A DNA stretch of 50,000 bases, from contig MCFG01000148.1 in the NCBI GenBank assembly GCA_002104895.1, positions 77,501 to 127,500 on the forward strand, in the 5' to 3' direction. Each line of letters starts with the position of its first letter. Within the stretch, counting starts at the first letter, position 1. A model generated the notes under the pieces. It did not search any database, was not told the DNA's origin, and saw only the letters and a list, made by a program, of their open reading frames with translations. Shown here piece after piece: positions 12,518-24,357 of the stretch. Both the position numbers and the translations under genes were made by a program. The DNA is from Anaeromyces robustus. Taxonomy: Eukaryota > Neocallimastigomycota > Neocallimastigomycetes > Neocallimastigales > Neocallimastigaceae.

Positions 12518-13057
12518 TTAATCACCATGAACAGTAATCATTGAATATGCTGGTGCATTAAGAGAAGAAGAACCTTTTAAGTCAACTAAATCAATGATGA
12601 ATAAATATTCCTTAACATTAGCTTTGCATTTACCAACTAATTCACCAGCGGCAGCAGCACTACCACCAGTAGCAATTAAATCATCAACAATAACAACATT
12701 TTGATTTTCCTTAAGAGCATCAGCTGGAATTTCAAATTCATCAACACCATATTCCTTTTTATATTGAGCAACGTAAGTTTCACCTGGTAATTTTCCCTTC
12801 TTACGAATTGGAACAAACATACATTCAAGATGTTGAGCAATCATTGGACCGAAAAGGAAACCACGAGCATCAAGACCAACAATGGCATCGACACCTTGTG
12901 GGTGAGTTTCCTTAATATGGTTAACAAAATGATTAACCATAGCATTAACAGCCTTTGGGTTTTGGAAAATTGGGAAGATATCTTGGAACATAATTCCCTT
13001 AATTGGGAAGTCAGGAATTACTCTAAGACAACTTTTAACTAATTCAATATCAGACAT
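12518..13057 (-). CDS. APRT: Adenine phosphoribosyltransferase
   Basis: A single exon of 179 residues encodes the purine-salvage enzyme that joins adenine and PRPP to make AMP and pyrophosphate, a cytosolic reaction. Full-length family features are visible. DFPIKGIMFQDI (16-27) is the typical N-terminal adenine-site region. GLDARGFLFG (61-70) follows. IRKKGKLPGET (84-93) and the mobile loop around YKKEYGVDEFEI (99-110) cover the active site. The PRPP-binding signature VVIVDDLIATGGS (121-133) carries the two acidic residues that hold the ribose hydroxyls. Length matches eukaryotic APRTs (about 180). There are no introns, and the codon choice is less AT-extreme than the surrounding DNA. The start ATG follows a short AT-rich leader, and no alternative upstream ATG is in frame with family similarity. 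The gene stands alone between repeats and decayed genes. Confidence 0.97.
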   Translation of the reverse strand: MSDIELVKSCLRVIPDFPIKGIMFQDIFPIFQNPKAVNAMVNHFVNHIKETHPQGVDAIVGLDARGFLFGPMIAQHLECMFVPIRKKGKLPGETYVAQYKKEYGVDEFEIPADALKENQNVVIVDDLIATGGSAAAAGELVGKCKANVKEYLFIIDLVDLKGSSSLNAPAYSMITVHGD

Positions 13058-13730
13058 TTTCTTATGTTAAGTCTTTATATAATAAATAATGATAATATTG
13101 ATAATTTTATGATAATAGAATTATAGTATAACAATAATAGAATTATAAAATATAATAAAAAGTTTAAAAATTAATATAAATTGTTAATATAAATATAAAT
13201 GTTATAAAATAATTAATTATTTTTTTTTTAAATTTCTTTGAATTAATAAGTTTATAAATTTAATTTTAAAATTAAAATTATTCCTATTTTTATTCTTTTA
13301 TTTATTTACAATCCATAATTATTCTTTTTATTAATTATACTAAAATTACAACCATCATTGTTACTTTAATTAATGATCAATAAATATATTTTATATTATA
13401 TTATTTTATTATATTTTATTCTAATATTTAAATAACTAAATTTTTTAATATTAAATATAATTACTCATATACTCTACCTTTTATAATAAAGATATTTCTT
13501 TATTTTAAAATATACTTTTTTTTTATTTGAAAGACTGTTTTTTTTAAAAAAATAAAAAAAAAAAATTTTTTTAAAAAAATACTTAGTAAATTTTATTGGT
13601 GGATAATAGAAAGAATAATATTATTAGATGGAAAAATAATAATAAAAAACAATATTACATAAATTATGGTTATTAAAAATGAACAATATTAAAATTTATA
13701 TAATTATTGTATCAATTTTAAAAAAAATTG
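13058..13730. other. AT-rich region upstream of APRT
   Basis: The putative promoter side of APRT. It is composed of A/T runs, with no recognisable regulatory motif and no other gene. Confidence 0.4.
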
Positions 13731-13732
13731 AG

Positions 13733-13844
<112 letters not shown>

Positions 13845-13849
13845 AAATT

Positions 13850-14640
13850 AAAAAATAATAAAAATATAAAATATTTTTTTATTATAAATAACAAATCCCT
13901 CTGCAAAAGCATCCAAAATATATGTTAAAGATAACATTCTTAGATAATGTTCGTATTTTGCAAATGTGGTACTCAAACTTTTACATAATAGGTTTTGATA
14001 TGCCTTGTATTAAATTTTATTCAAACAAAAATATTATTTCTAATTTAATAGATTTTATTCTGCTTCTAAATTCTAATAGTTTTAAACATATTAGAGAAGT
14101 TAGAACATATAAGTTAACTATAAAAAACTGTTATATTTATTATATTTAAATAAAAAACTTTATATCTACATTTACCGTGTTTGAAATTCGAACAGTTTTT
14201 AATTTTTCTTTTACTTAATGAGCAATCTTGAAATTTTTACTAGTTTCTTATCTCGTTATGACAATAACTATCATTGTCGAACGGAAATGTGTTCTCTTCG
14301 ATAAATATTAACTTTAACATACTAAAGAATGTTAAAATTGATAATTTAATAAGACAGATCAGTAGGGCCAATACAACCATTAAAAAACTCGGTTATATAT
14401 TGTAATATTACCTGTCTTAATTACTTATTTTGTAATATGATTATTTATTAACTTTTAAGTAATGATAACTATATTGAAAATATACACACTAATAGAATTA
14501 ATATATACCTCTTTAGAATCTCTAGGAATTTGTAGACTACTTTATTGCAATTATGGAAATCATATTTACCAAGTTACCTTATAAGATTACTATAGACTCC
14601 TCTTCCTCGGTTTACATATTTTTATGACATCACATATATT
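13850..14640. other. Lower-AT block of unknown nature
   Basis: The block contains an open frame at 13922-14149 (75 residues, beginning MLKITFLDNVRILQMWYSN) and a 28-residue frame starting at 14219 (MSNLEIFTSFLSRYDNNYHC, ending CSLR). Neither resembles a known family. Base composition is clearly less AT-biased than the flanks through about 14640, as in the degenerate genes elsewhere in the window. It may be an old transposon or gene remnant; I cannot assign it. Confidence 0.35.
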
Positions 14641-15690
14641 TAAAATTTCAATGTAACATTCTAAATATTAAAATAATATAACTGACTGTTATTTAATACA
14701 TATTTAATTTATATAAAAATCCCCAGATTTTTTATTTTTTTTTATTTTTTTTTATAAGTGAGCAATATTTAAATAAATTAAAAAATTTTTAATTTATTTA
14801 AAATAGAATAATAGAAATATATTTATTTTGAAATTTCATTAAACAAAGTATAATATTAATAGTAAGTTGAATATTTTGAATAAAAATTATTATTATTAAT
14901 TAAAATATATAAATTATAATTATTATAATGATAAAATAATAGAATAATTTATATATAATTATTTAATAGTAGGTAATAATTATGATAATATAAAAAAAAA
15001 TGAAATTTTTATAATATATTATATATAGTATTAAAATTTATATATTTAATATATATCTAAATATATATATAGTATTATGTTCATTTAGTAATTATTTTTA
15101 AAATATATATTTATGTTTATATAATAATAATAAATTTAAATGATTAATACTATATATAAATAATTCAATTATTAATAATAATTTTATTCTTTTTTCCTTT
15201 AATAGAAAGAAAAAAAAAAAAAACAACTCTAATATAATTTAGAGTGGTAATAGGGTATTCTATTTAAAACTATTATTATGAGATTTTATTACTATTACTA
15301 TTACAATTTCTATTAACAAAAATATATACTATAACTTTTTAAATAGTAATAAAATGATACATTTTTTTTTTCAACACAATTTTTAGAGTTTCATTATAGG
15401 ACTCTTTATTGATTTAAAATATCATATGATATAGTCATTGCAAAAAAAAGAGAGTTTATAAATCATTATATATTAAAGTTTAAGACAGATTAAATAAATG
15501 CTATGAAAATAATTATAATTTATTATTTATATATATAAATAATAATTATAATTATATATATACATTAAAATGTATATATATACATTTTAATGTCTATATA
15601 AAAATTGTTAAATATTAGTTTAACAATTGTTTTAAATGGAAAAATTAAAAATTATTCAAAATTTCTAAATAATACTATTAATAAATTAAT
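14641..15690. other. AT-rich intergenic region with inverted repeats
   Basis: No coding signal. It includes a 7-bp stem hairpin near 15226-15245 (ACTCTAA/TTAGAGT) and the 32-bp palindrome at 15562-15593, listed separately. Confidence 0.5.
15562..15593. repeat. 32-bp perfect palindrome
   Basis: Each half is ACATTAAAATGTATAT, and the second half is its exact reverse complement with no spacer. The same half-site is itself nearly self-complementary (ACATT/AATGT), so nested hairpins or a cruciform are possible. Confidence 0.95.
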
Positions 15691-15799
15691 AATTGAATAA
15701 GGAATAAATCTTTTTATTTACATATTTGCTATATAGAAGACACCATGCCAAATTCTAATTATTACAATTAATATTCATTAAGTAATATAATATTAAGAT

Positions 15800-15831
<32 letters not shown>

Positions 15832-16357
15832 TTAATTTTTTAATATATTACATAGTATTTCCTTTATTATTTTTCAATTATTAATTAATATTTATTCTCG
15901 TTTTATTATAAATGAAACAAGATGTAAAAAGGTATGAATAAATGAAAGGATATTGAACAAAAATATTCATTATATTTTAGTAATATAATATATATAAAGG
16001 ATATAAAAGTATAATAAAAGTATAATAATTGAATAATAATAAAAGGAATATTACAAATCTTTTTAATTACTTATTTGCTATATAGAAGACACCATGTCAA
16101 AATTCTAATTATTACAATTAATATTCATTAAGTAATATAATATTAAGATTTTTTTTTTCTGTTAAATTTTTAATATATTACATAGTATTTCCGTATTTCC
16201 TTTATTATTTTTCAATTATTAATTAATATTTATACTCCTTTTATTATAAATGAAACAAGATGTAAAAAGGTATGAATAAATGAAAGGATATTGAACAAAA
16301 CTATTCATTATATTTTAGTAATATAATATATATAAAGGATATAAAAGTATAATAAAA
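15691..16357. repeat. Tandem duplication of about 336 bp
   Basis: Copy 1 (about 15691-16020) and copy 2 (about 16027-16357) share long blocks, including ATATAGAAGACACCATG and ATGAAACAAGATGTAAAAAG. They differ in a T run (about 33 T versus about 10 T), in an 8-bp insertion in copy 2 (an extra GTATTTCC), and in scattered substitutions, so the duplication is older than the 169-bp one. No open frame crosses the unit. Confidence 0.9.
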
Positions 16358-16414
16358 AAAGTTCAATTAAACATTAATAATGAATTTTTTTTGGAAAATG
16401 TAATACATCTGTTT

Positions 16415-16484
16415 ATTTTACTCATAAAAAAAATACTAAAAGGCTATTGTTTTTATCTCTTTTAGTATTTTTTATGAGTAAAAT
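16415..16484. repeat. Foldback hairpin (26-28 bp arms)
   Basis: The left arm 16415-16442 begins ATTTTACTCAT and ends ATACTAAAAG. The right arm 16459-16484 is its reverse complement except for two fewer bases in the central A run. The loop is 16 nt. The arms are too matched for chance, even at this composition. It could be a MITE-like foldback, a hairpin RNA or a cruciform. No flanking target duplication was identified. Confidence 0.85.
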
Positions 16485-16651
16485 TTTATTATTTTTCTAT
16501 TCTTTTTTTTTTTTTTTTTTTTTATTTATAAATGTATATATTTTATATAAAAATAATAATATATTTAATTAAAGAAGTGGGGATATTTTTAAAAATGATT
16601 ATTAATAATTTTAATATGGATAATTTTTTTATTTTTTTATATCATGATAAT

Positions 16652-16691
16652 GAGTTGCGACGGCGCCGGTTATCGTTGCGCCGATCCGCCA
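16652..16691. other. 40-bp CpG-dense GC island
   Basis: About two thirds G+C with eight CpG dinucleotides in 40 bp, surrounded by sequence that is more than 85 % A+T. It contains the 8-bp palindrome CGGCGCCG. On the minus strand it coincides with a 16-codon frame (MADRRNDNRRRRNSLS, stop). The large TAAA array begins about 30 bp downstream. Confidence 0.85.
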
Positions 16692-16719
16692 TTTGATAAT
16701 ATATATAAATATTTTAGCA

Positions 16720-16989
<270 letters not shown>

Positions 16990-18154
16990 GAAAATAAATA
17001 AATAAAAAAGGTCAATAAATATTGAACAAATGATATTTTTTATTTTTAGTATTGTAATATCGTAATTCTTTGTTATTTATTTATATTGATTATTGTGTAA
17101 TAATTATATTTACAAATATTTTAATAATTAATTTTAAATTTTAATATATTAGTATATATATTAATATATAGGTATAATAATCATATATTTTATTAATAAT
17201 AGGATTCTTTTTTTTTTGGAGACGATTTAAACTTTGATAAAAGTGTATAAAAATTTTTTAATAAAGTTAACCAAAAAAAATTTTTTATTACATTGCGGTA
17301 TATACATAATATACATTAAATTACATAATACATTAAATTACAAATTACAAAAAACACAAAGAATAATAATAAAATTAAATATTAAAATTTGTTATACAGT
17401 TAATTTTAATATTAATAATACATAGAGGGTTTTAAAAATAAATATATAAATAAAATAAACAATATAACAATAATTTTTTTTATATAATTATATATTAACA
17501 AAAGAAAAAACAGCACCTTTTATAATCCATTCGAAATAAAAAAGAAATAAAAGATATTATATTAATTATTCATTCATTTTTATTTCTTATTAAGTATATA
17601 TAATTTCTTTTTTCAAAATAAACGGTATGTTACACGTAATTTAGAAAAAGATAAAAAATAATTAATTTAAGGATTATCAGTAATATTTTATAAAATATAA
17701 TTTATCAGTAATATTTTAAAAAATATGATATAACATATTAATAATATAAATGAGGAAACATTGTTAATATAGTAAAGTATTACAAATATTAAATAAAACG
17801 GATTATGATATAATAAATTATCGATTTGAAAATGAAAAGAAAAGTAATTAAATAGGAGCAGGCTATTTATTGGTGTAAAATGTAAATTGAAAGAAGAAAA
17901 CTCATTGATATTATAAAATTATATAAATTAAGCAACTATTTTGACTATCTACATAATAAAATTTATATAAAAGCTTATACAAAATTATACTTTTAGTTTA
18001 TATTAATCCTATTTAAATAAATCTTTAGATAATATTGTCTAAAGTCATCTAAAAAATATTATTTATGTAAAATAGATAAAAATAATATGATTATTATTTA
18101 TATAATAAAGTATTAATAAAAATAATATAAATTAATACAATTAATTATTTTTTT
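16990..18154. other. AT-rich intergenic region
   Basis: Short open frames such as 17234-17425 look like chance AT coding. A small direct repeat (TTATCAGTAATATTTTA) occurs near 17670-17720. No gene recognised. Confidence 0.5.
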
Positions 18155-18610
18155 TATAGACTTATCATGTGATTTTCACATGAATGTATCGGAATTAAAT
18201 TCCCTGCCTTACCTTTTCGGCGTCGACGCCCTTGGTATATTCATATATTTTACATTTGTACTTAAACCCTAACGCTAACTTAATAACGGGTCCAGTCTAC
18301 AAGCCCCACATATGAATAGTAGTCACCAAGGAAACCGCCCAATAATTTAGAGCCGCACCCCACATTATTAGACTTAAAGATCTACTCATATACTTATATT
18401 ATTTAATGAGGCGTGAGTAGCTACGCCTCAAATACTATACCTGTGCACTACCTTGCCACAGTGTAAAACCCGTGAAGGAGAAAACCACTTGTGCTTGGGG
18501 TAGATGCGGTGTCGATCCAGAAGCCTTATGTATGCTAAGGAAACGCCTTAACAACCAGGATAGAAACTGGTCGATACAATTAATTAAATATTTAAATAAA
18601 ACTTCGTCTA
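18155..18610 (+). mobile_element. GC-rich structured block, possible retroelement fragment
   Basis: About 450 bp near 45-50 % G+C, with sharp edges against AT-rich DNA. It contains a hairpin at 18165-18183 (TCATGTG/CACATGA, 5-nt loop), a 12-bp palindrome GGCGTCGACGCC (18219-18230) and a hairpin at 18407-18430 (TGAGGCGT/ACGCCTCA). A coding-like tail after 18472 reads TTCAWGRCGVDPEALCMLRK, RLNNQDRNWSIQLIKYLNK and then TSSMKIRILKLF. The frame is then lost in a T-rich tract. MKIRIL is reminiscent of how LINE endonuclease/RT frames begin, so a 5' fragment of a non-LTR element is one reading. A structured non-coding RNA or host gene remnant is another. Confidence 0.4.
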
Positions 18611-21600
18611 TGAAAATAAGAATATTAAAACTATTTTTTCTCTCTTTTCTTTTTCTTTTTTTTTTTTCTTTATTTTTATTTATTTTTTGTAGTTTTTAAG
18701 TTACAGTTTTAGATTTAGTTTGTTATTATTGAACCTGCCAATTAATAATATACGAGAAAATATATAAAATTATATTAAAAAGATAAACTTTATTTATATT
18801 AAATTTTTTATAATATATTAAATATATCATATAACCTAGAAACTAATCAATTTTAATATATTTGGTATATATTAATTAATTAATTTAATTTAATAAAACC
18901 ATAAATAAACTTTAATTTTTATTTATCTCATATACATTATTAAACAAAAAATATATCATTTATAATTATAATATATTATAATTATATAGATCTACATTTA
19001 ATTTAATATATTAAAGTAATATTAAAATAATTATAAATAGTTTTATATATATATTTATAAGAATATAGTTTTTCTTTTGTTTTTTTTTTTTTATTATTTA
19101 TTTTTTTTTTTTTAGTTGTTATTCCTAATAAAAATTAATATATTTAATAATATCAATTAAACATTGGTTTAATATATTATAGATTATGCTTATAATAAAA
19201 TGAATAATTTAATATATTAAATTGATATATTCATTTCATCCAATGTTTATTTAGCTATTAATATATTAACTTAAAACTCAAAACATTAATAACAATTTTA
19301 ATTTATTTATTATATGTATTAATATAAATTAATTATATTATAATATATTATAAATATTAAATTCGTATTAATTTATTATAATAACAAATATTCCATGCAA
19401 AAAATACAAAATATAACAAAATAAAAAATTATTTATTTATATTATATACATTCATTTATATTTATAAGTAATAAATTAATTATTTATTTTTTTATTATTT
19501 ATGTTTATTTATTTTTTATTTACTATAAAGATATAATCCAAGTAATATAATAAAAATAAAATAAAATGATTATTATTTATGGCTATATATATATATTAAT
19601 TAATTAAATAATTATTAATATTAATTAATAATTATTTTAACAATTAGTAAATATTAGTAAAATTAGTAATACAAATGGAAAATGAATGGAGATTTTAAAT
19701 ATAAATAAATATATAAAAATAAATATAGAGTAAATAATATTCTAATAATAATATATTAATATACGGATAAATAAAAAAATATTATCATAGTATATATCAT
19801 TATTATGGCTATGATTATGGTATGTGTTAAATATAGAATTATTATATTAAATTACTCTCAAATAAAAGTTTTATCATGAATTCATACGTTAATTAATTAA
19901 GCTAATAATTAGTAACAATTAAACAATTATTATAATAATTTAATACATTATTCAACAAAATGTAATAATAAAACAATTTATATAAAATAATAATATATTA
20001 TAGAATTATTGTTTATATTAACTGTTTCTATATTATTTTTACTCATTTTTTTTTTTTTTTGTAACCTCTTACTAACATAACAATATTTAATATATAATTA
20101 AATAATATTTATATATACAAAAATGATTATAATTAGAATTTAATCTTAATTATAAATATTAAATATATTAATATTTAATTTTTAATATTGAATTATTATT
20201 TAATATTTCATATTTCATATTTTTATTATTGTTTTTAATAATATTAATTATTATTATTAATTATTAAAAGAAAGTTATTTATAAAACTCATTCTAGTAGT
20301 TAGTAAATAAGTATATATTAATTCAATAAGTATTATTAATTATTATAAATTATTCTTATTCTATTTACGTATTACAAAAGAAAAAACAAAATAATAAATA
20401 TATTATAATATATTACAATATATTACAATATATTATATTAATTATTAATTTATATTAAAAAATTTATATAGAATTTACAAATAATTAATAATAAAAATAA
20501 AATAAAACAAAAGGTTTTTTCTTTTTTATTTTTTAAAATTTTTTTTTATTTTTGAAATTATTATTTTAAAGATTTAATATTCTATTATTTTTTAATAAAA
20601 TACTGTAAATTTATATAGACTTATAGAATTTTAATAATATATCCTTTTAAAAAAAAAAAAAGAAAAAAAATATTAAAATAAAAAACAAAAACAAAAATAA
20701 TTAATAGATATATTTTAAAGTGTAAATATATAACTTTATTAAGTATAAATTTAATAATTTTATAAAAATATTTATTGTTGTAATTAAACAATTAAAAATT
20801 CAAACAATTATTTATAAATAATAAATAAATAAATAAAATAAAGAATTAAAAAATAAATAAAAGGAATAAAAAAAAATAAAATAAAAATAATTTGATGGAA
20901 ACAAAAAGTATATTCAAATGAAAAACAAATAAATAATAAATATAAATAATATTTCTCGAGTGTTTTGTAATATATAATATTCATATATATATAAATATAA
21001 AGAATATAAAACAATTGCAAATATAAATATATATATGAAAAATAAAACAATTGCAATAATAATTATTTTTTAGATATATTTGTATAAACAAATAACAAAT
21101 AAGTAATTAAAAATATTTTTACGAGTAATTTATATTATCACAAAAATAAAAATTATAGAAAACAAAAGTAGCAACAATAAATAAATGAAATAACATAAAT
21201 AAAACAAACAAATTAAAAAAAGAAATAATAAACAAAATATCATTTAGAAAAGATTCGAAATAAAAAAAAAACAATGTTTATAAAAATATATTTGTATATT
21301 CTCAAAGACTAAATAAATAGAATGTTATAAATTATTAATTCTTTTTATTAATTTTTTGTTTATATATTCATATTTGATTATATATACTAATATCTTTATC
21401 TATTATATTTTTAATAATTATATATCAAACTTCTACCTTTATAATCGACATTTGTATTTTTAAATATATTAGAAAAAAGTTGCTTATTTTATGTTAATTC
21501 ATTTACAAAAATCATAAAATTAAGCAACGAAAATTGTATTAATAAATAATAATAATAATAATAATAATATATATATATTTTTTATAAAGTTATCAATTTT

Positions 21601-21735
21601 AATAGTTTATTTTTAATATATGTAAGTATGATAAATAATAAATGTATAAATTACGATTAGAAATAAAAATGATTGAAATAATAAAAAAAAAATAGAAAGT
21701 AACACTTTTTTATGTTGTAAATATATAGTAATAAA
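18611..21735. other. Gene-poor AT-rich region upstream of the Sch9-type gene
   Basis: Three kilobases of A/T sequence. The open frame at 20808-21056 (minus) is a Y/I/L/F string without domain features. The right end holds the leader of the kinase gene, with two tiny upstream reading frames described in the findings. Confidence 0.5.
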
Positions 21736-24357
21736 ATGTCTTCATTCAGACAATTATTTTGGGGAAATGGCTCCAACAAGAAAGAACAACAAATGAATAT
21801 TTCTTCTCCAATACCACAACAATCATGCCCACCACCAAAAGGTCCATTACCAAAATACCCTGCTAATATTGAACCACAACACCCAAATAAACAATACCAT
21901 GAATATCATAGTAAAGAAGCTACTCATGACCCAAGACGTGATAGCACTGGTATTCCATTGGGTCAACTTTATGTAAAGGTAAGTTAAACAAAAACAATTA
22001 AACTGAAAAGTTAAAATATATATTAAAAAAAGTGTATCAATAGTAAATATTAAATATAGAATGTACTAGTTAATAGTTTACAGTGTTTGTTTATATTTAT
22101 AAATTAAATTAAATAAAATTAAATTAAATTAAATTAAATATAATTTATAAATATAAAGTATTAAACAAGTATTTTAATATGTTTATATATTATTGTATTT
22201 TCTTTTTTTAAAAAAAAATTATTTAAAAATAACAATTATAAAATAATAATTAATAAATGAAAATATTATTATTATAGGTCGTTGAAGCTCGTGATCTTTT
22301 AGTTAAGAATTCTATGTCTAAACCATATTGTGTTGTCGAATTTGAAAAGAATGAATTCGTTACTAGAGAAGCACTTAAAACTTCTATTGGTACTAACTCT
22401 GATGGTGAAATGGTTACAAGTTCTATTTGGAATCATGAAGCTACTTTGTAAGTTGATATATTATTATAATATATATAAGAAAAAAAATTTTTTTAGAACT
22501 ATATATAATAATTTTATTTTTTTAAATATATTATTTTTTTAAATGTAATACAGTGATGTATCAAGAGTTGATGGTGAAGTTACTGTCAGTATTTGGGACC
22601 GTTCTGTTAAAGATGATGAAGAAAACTTCCTTGGTATGATGAGAATTAGACCACCACATGATCATGGTAAACCAGTTGATAATTGGTTCAGGTAAGTTAT
22701 AGAATATATTAAATAAATAATATTATTCAATTAATTAATATTTAATAATATATATTATTAAATATTAATATAAAAGATTACTTCCACGTCAAAAAGGTGA
22801 AGTTGTTAAAGGTGCTATCCGTCTTAAGATTATGTACAAGAAGATTAATGTAAGTTATAATTATAATTAATATATTTTATATTTAATTTATATAATTTTA
22901 TATTTATATTAATATATATTAATATTTAATAATATAATATATTAAATTTTTATTTTTTTATTTTTTATATTTAAATTTTTATTTTTTTTTAAATAATATA
23001 TATATTTTTTATTTCATATCATAGTCAAAACCACTTAGTGCCAACGATTTTGAATTATTAAAGGTTGTTGGTAAAGGTAGTTTTGGTAAGGTATTACAAG
23101 TCCGTAAGAAGGATACTAATCGTATTTATGCTATGAAGGTTTTAAATAAGAAAGATATTGTCGAAAGACAAGAAATCCAACATACTCTTTCTGAAAGAAA
23201 TGTTTTAATTCAAGCTACTTCTCCATTCTTAGTTGGTTTAAAGTTCTCTTTCCAAACTCCAGAAAAATTATATTTAGTTCTTGATTATATGAATGGTGGT
23301 GAACTTTTCTACCATCTTCAAAATGAAACTACTTTCAGTGAAGAAAGAGCCAAATTCTATACTGCTGAATTAGTTTTAGCTTTAAGACATTTACACAAAT
23401 ATAATATTGTTTACCGTGATTTAAAACCAGAAAATATTTTATTAGATAGTAATGGTCATGTTGCTTTAACTGATTTCGGTCTTTGTAAGGAAAATGTTTC
23501 CTTTGATGATACTACTAATACTTTTTGTGGTACTGCTGAATATCTTGCTCCAGAAGTTTTAACTGGTCAAGGTTATGGTAAGGCAGTTGACTGGTGGTCA
23601 TTAGGTATTTTATTCTTTGAAATGACTACTGGTTTACCACCATTCTATTCTGAAAATACCAACTTAATGTACAAAAAGATTTTACATAATAAATTAGTAT
23701 TCCCACAAGGTTATTCTAAATTAGGTCAATCACTTGTTCGTGGTTTATTAGAACGTGATCCAAGAAGAAGACTTGGTGGTGGTCCAACTGATGCTAAAGA
23801 AGTTCAAGAACACCCATTCTTTGCTGGATTGGATTGGGAAAAATTATATAAGAAACAATACAAGCCACCATTTAAGCCAAAGGTTGAATCTGAAGCTGAT
23901 ACTTCCAACTTTGATCCATGTTTCACTGAAAGTATGCCAGTTGATTCCTTACCAAATAATCAATCTGCTCCATTAAGTGATTCTGTTCAACAAAACTTTA
24001 AAGGTTTTACATATACGGATGATGAAAAGCTTGTAAGTATTTTTTTTTTTTTTTTATAGTTTTTATTATAAATATAAAAATAAAAATAAAATAAAAAATA
24101 AATTTGATTGAAATTTTATATAAACTAATTTAATATTATTTTATAATATTGTTATTTAATAAAGTCTGTTAGCGTAAGTATAAAAGGATTAAAATCAAAT
24201 AAAAAATAAATTTATTATATTTAAATAATGTATTGATGATCATTAATTTCTTTTAATTTACTATTTTTTATTTTATTTTTATAATAATTTTTTACTCTAG
24301 TCTTTATCCCATTCAATACAAAGCTTAAAGCTTAATTCGGTATCTGAAAACAATTAA
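21736..24357 (+). CDS. SCH9: C2-domain AGC protein kinase, Sch9/Sck type (six exons)
   Basis: Exons 21736-21978, 22278-22447, 22554-22691, 22777-22849, 23025-24032 and 24301-24357 join in phase to 562 residues. Residues 1-75 are a low-complexity Pro/Gln-rich leader. A C2 domain follows at about 76-208 (LYVKVVEARDLLVKNSMSKP, VTVSIWDRSVKDDEENFLG). The kinase domain starts near 217: glycine loop GKGSFGKV (224-231), Lys246 in AMK, YRDLKPEN with catalytic Asp340, DFG at 358-360, and the activation segment TNTFCGTAEYLAPE with Thr374 at the PDK1-type site. The AGC tail ends in the hydrophobic motif FKGFTY (533-538), the site TORC1 phosphorylates in yeast Sch9. C2 followed by an AGC kinase is diagnostic of fungal Sch9/Sck1, which control growth, ribosome synthesis and stress response to nutrients. 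It is shorter than yeast Sch9 (824) because the N terminus is short. Exon 6 (SLSHSIQSLKLNSVSENN) rests only on splice signals. If intron 5 were retained, the protein would end within a few residues. Confidence 0.92.

Noticed and set aside
12830-13042. 70-residue plus-strand frame
   Set aside because: Antisense of the APRT coding sequence.
14340-14425. Possible tRNA or small RNA (GATCAGTAGGGCCAATAC region)
   Set aside because: No cloverleaf with a T-arm GTTCRAATC-like box and matching acceptor stem could be formed by eye.
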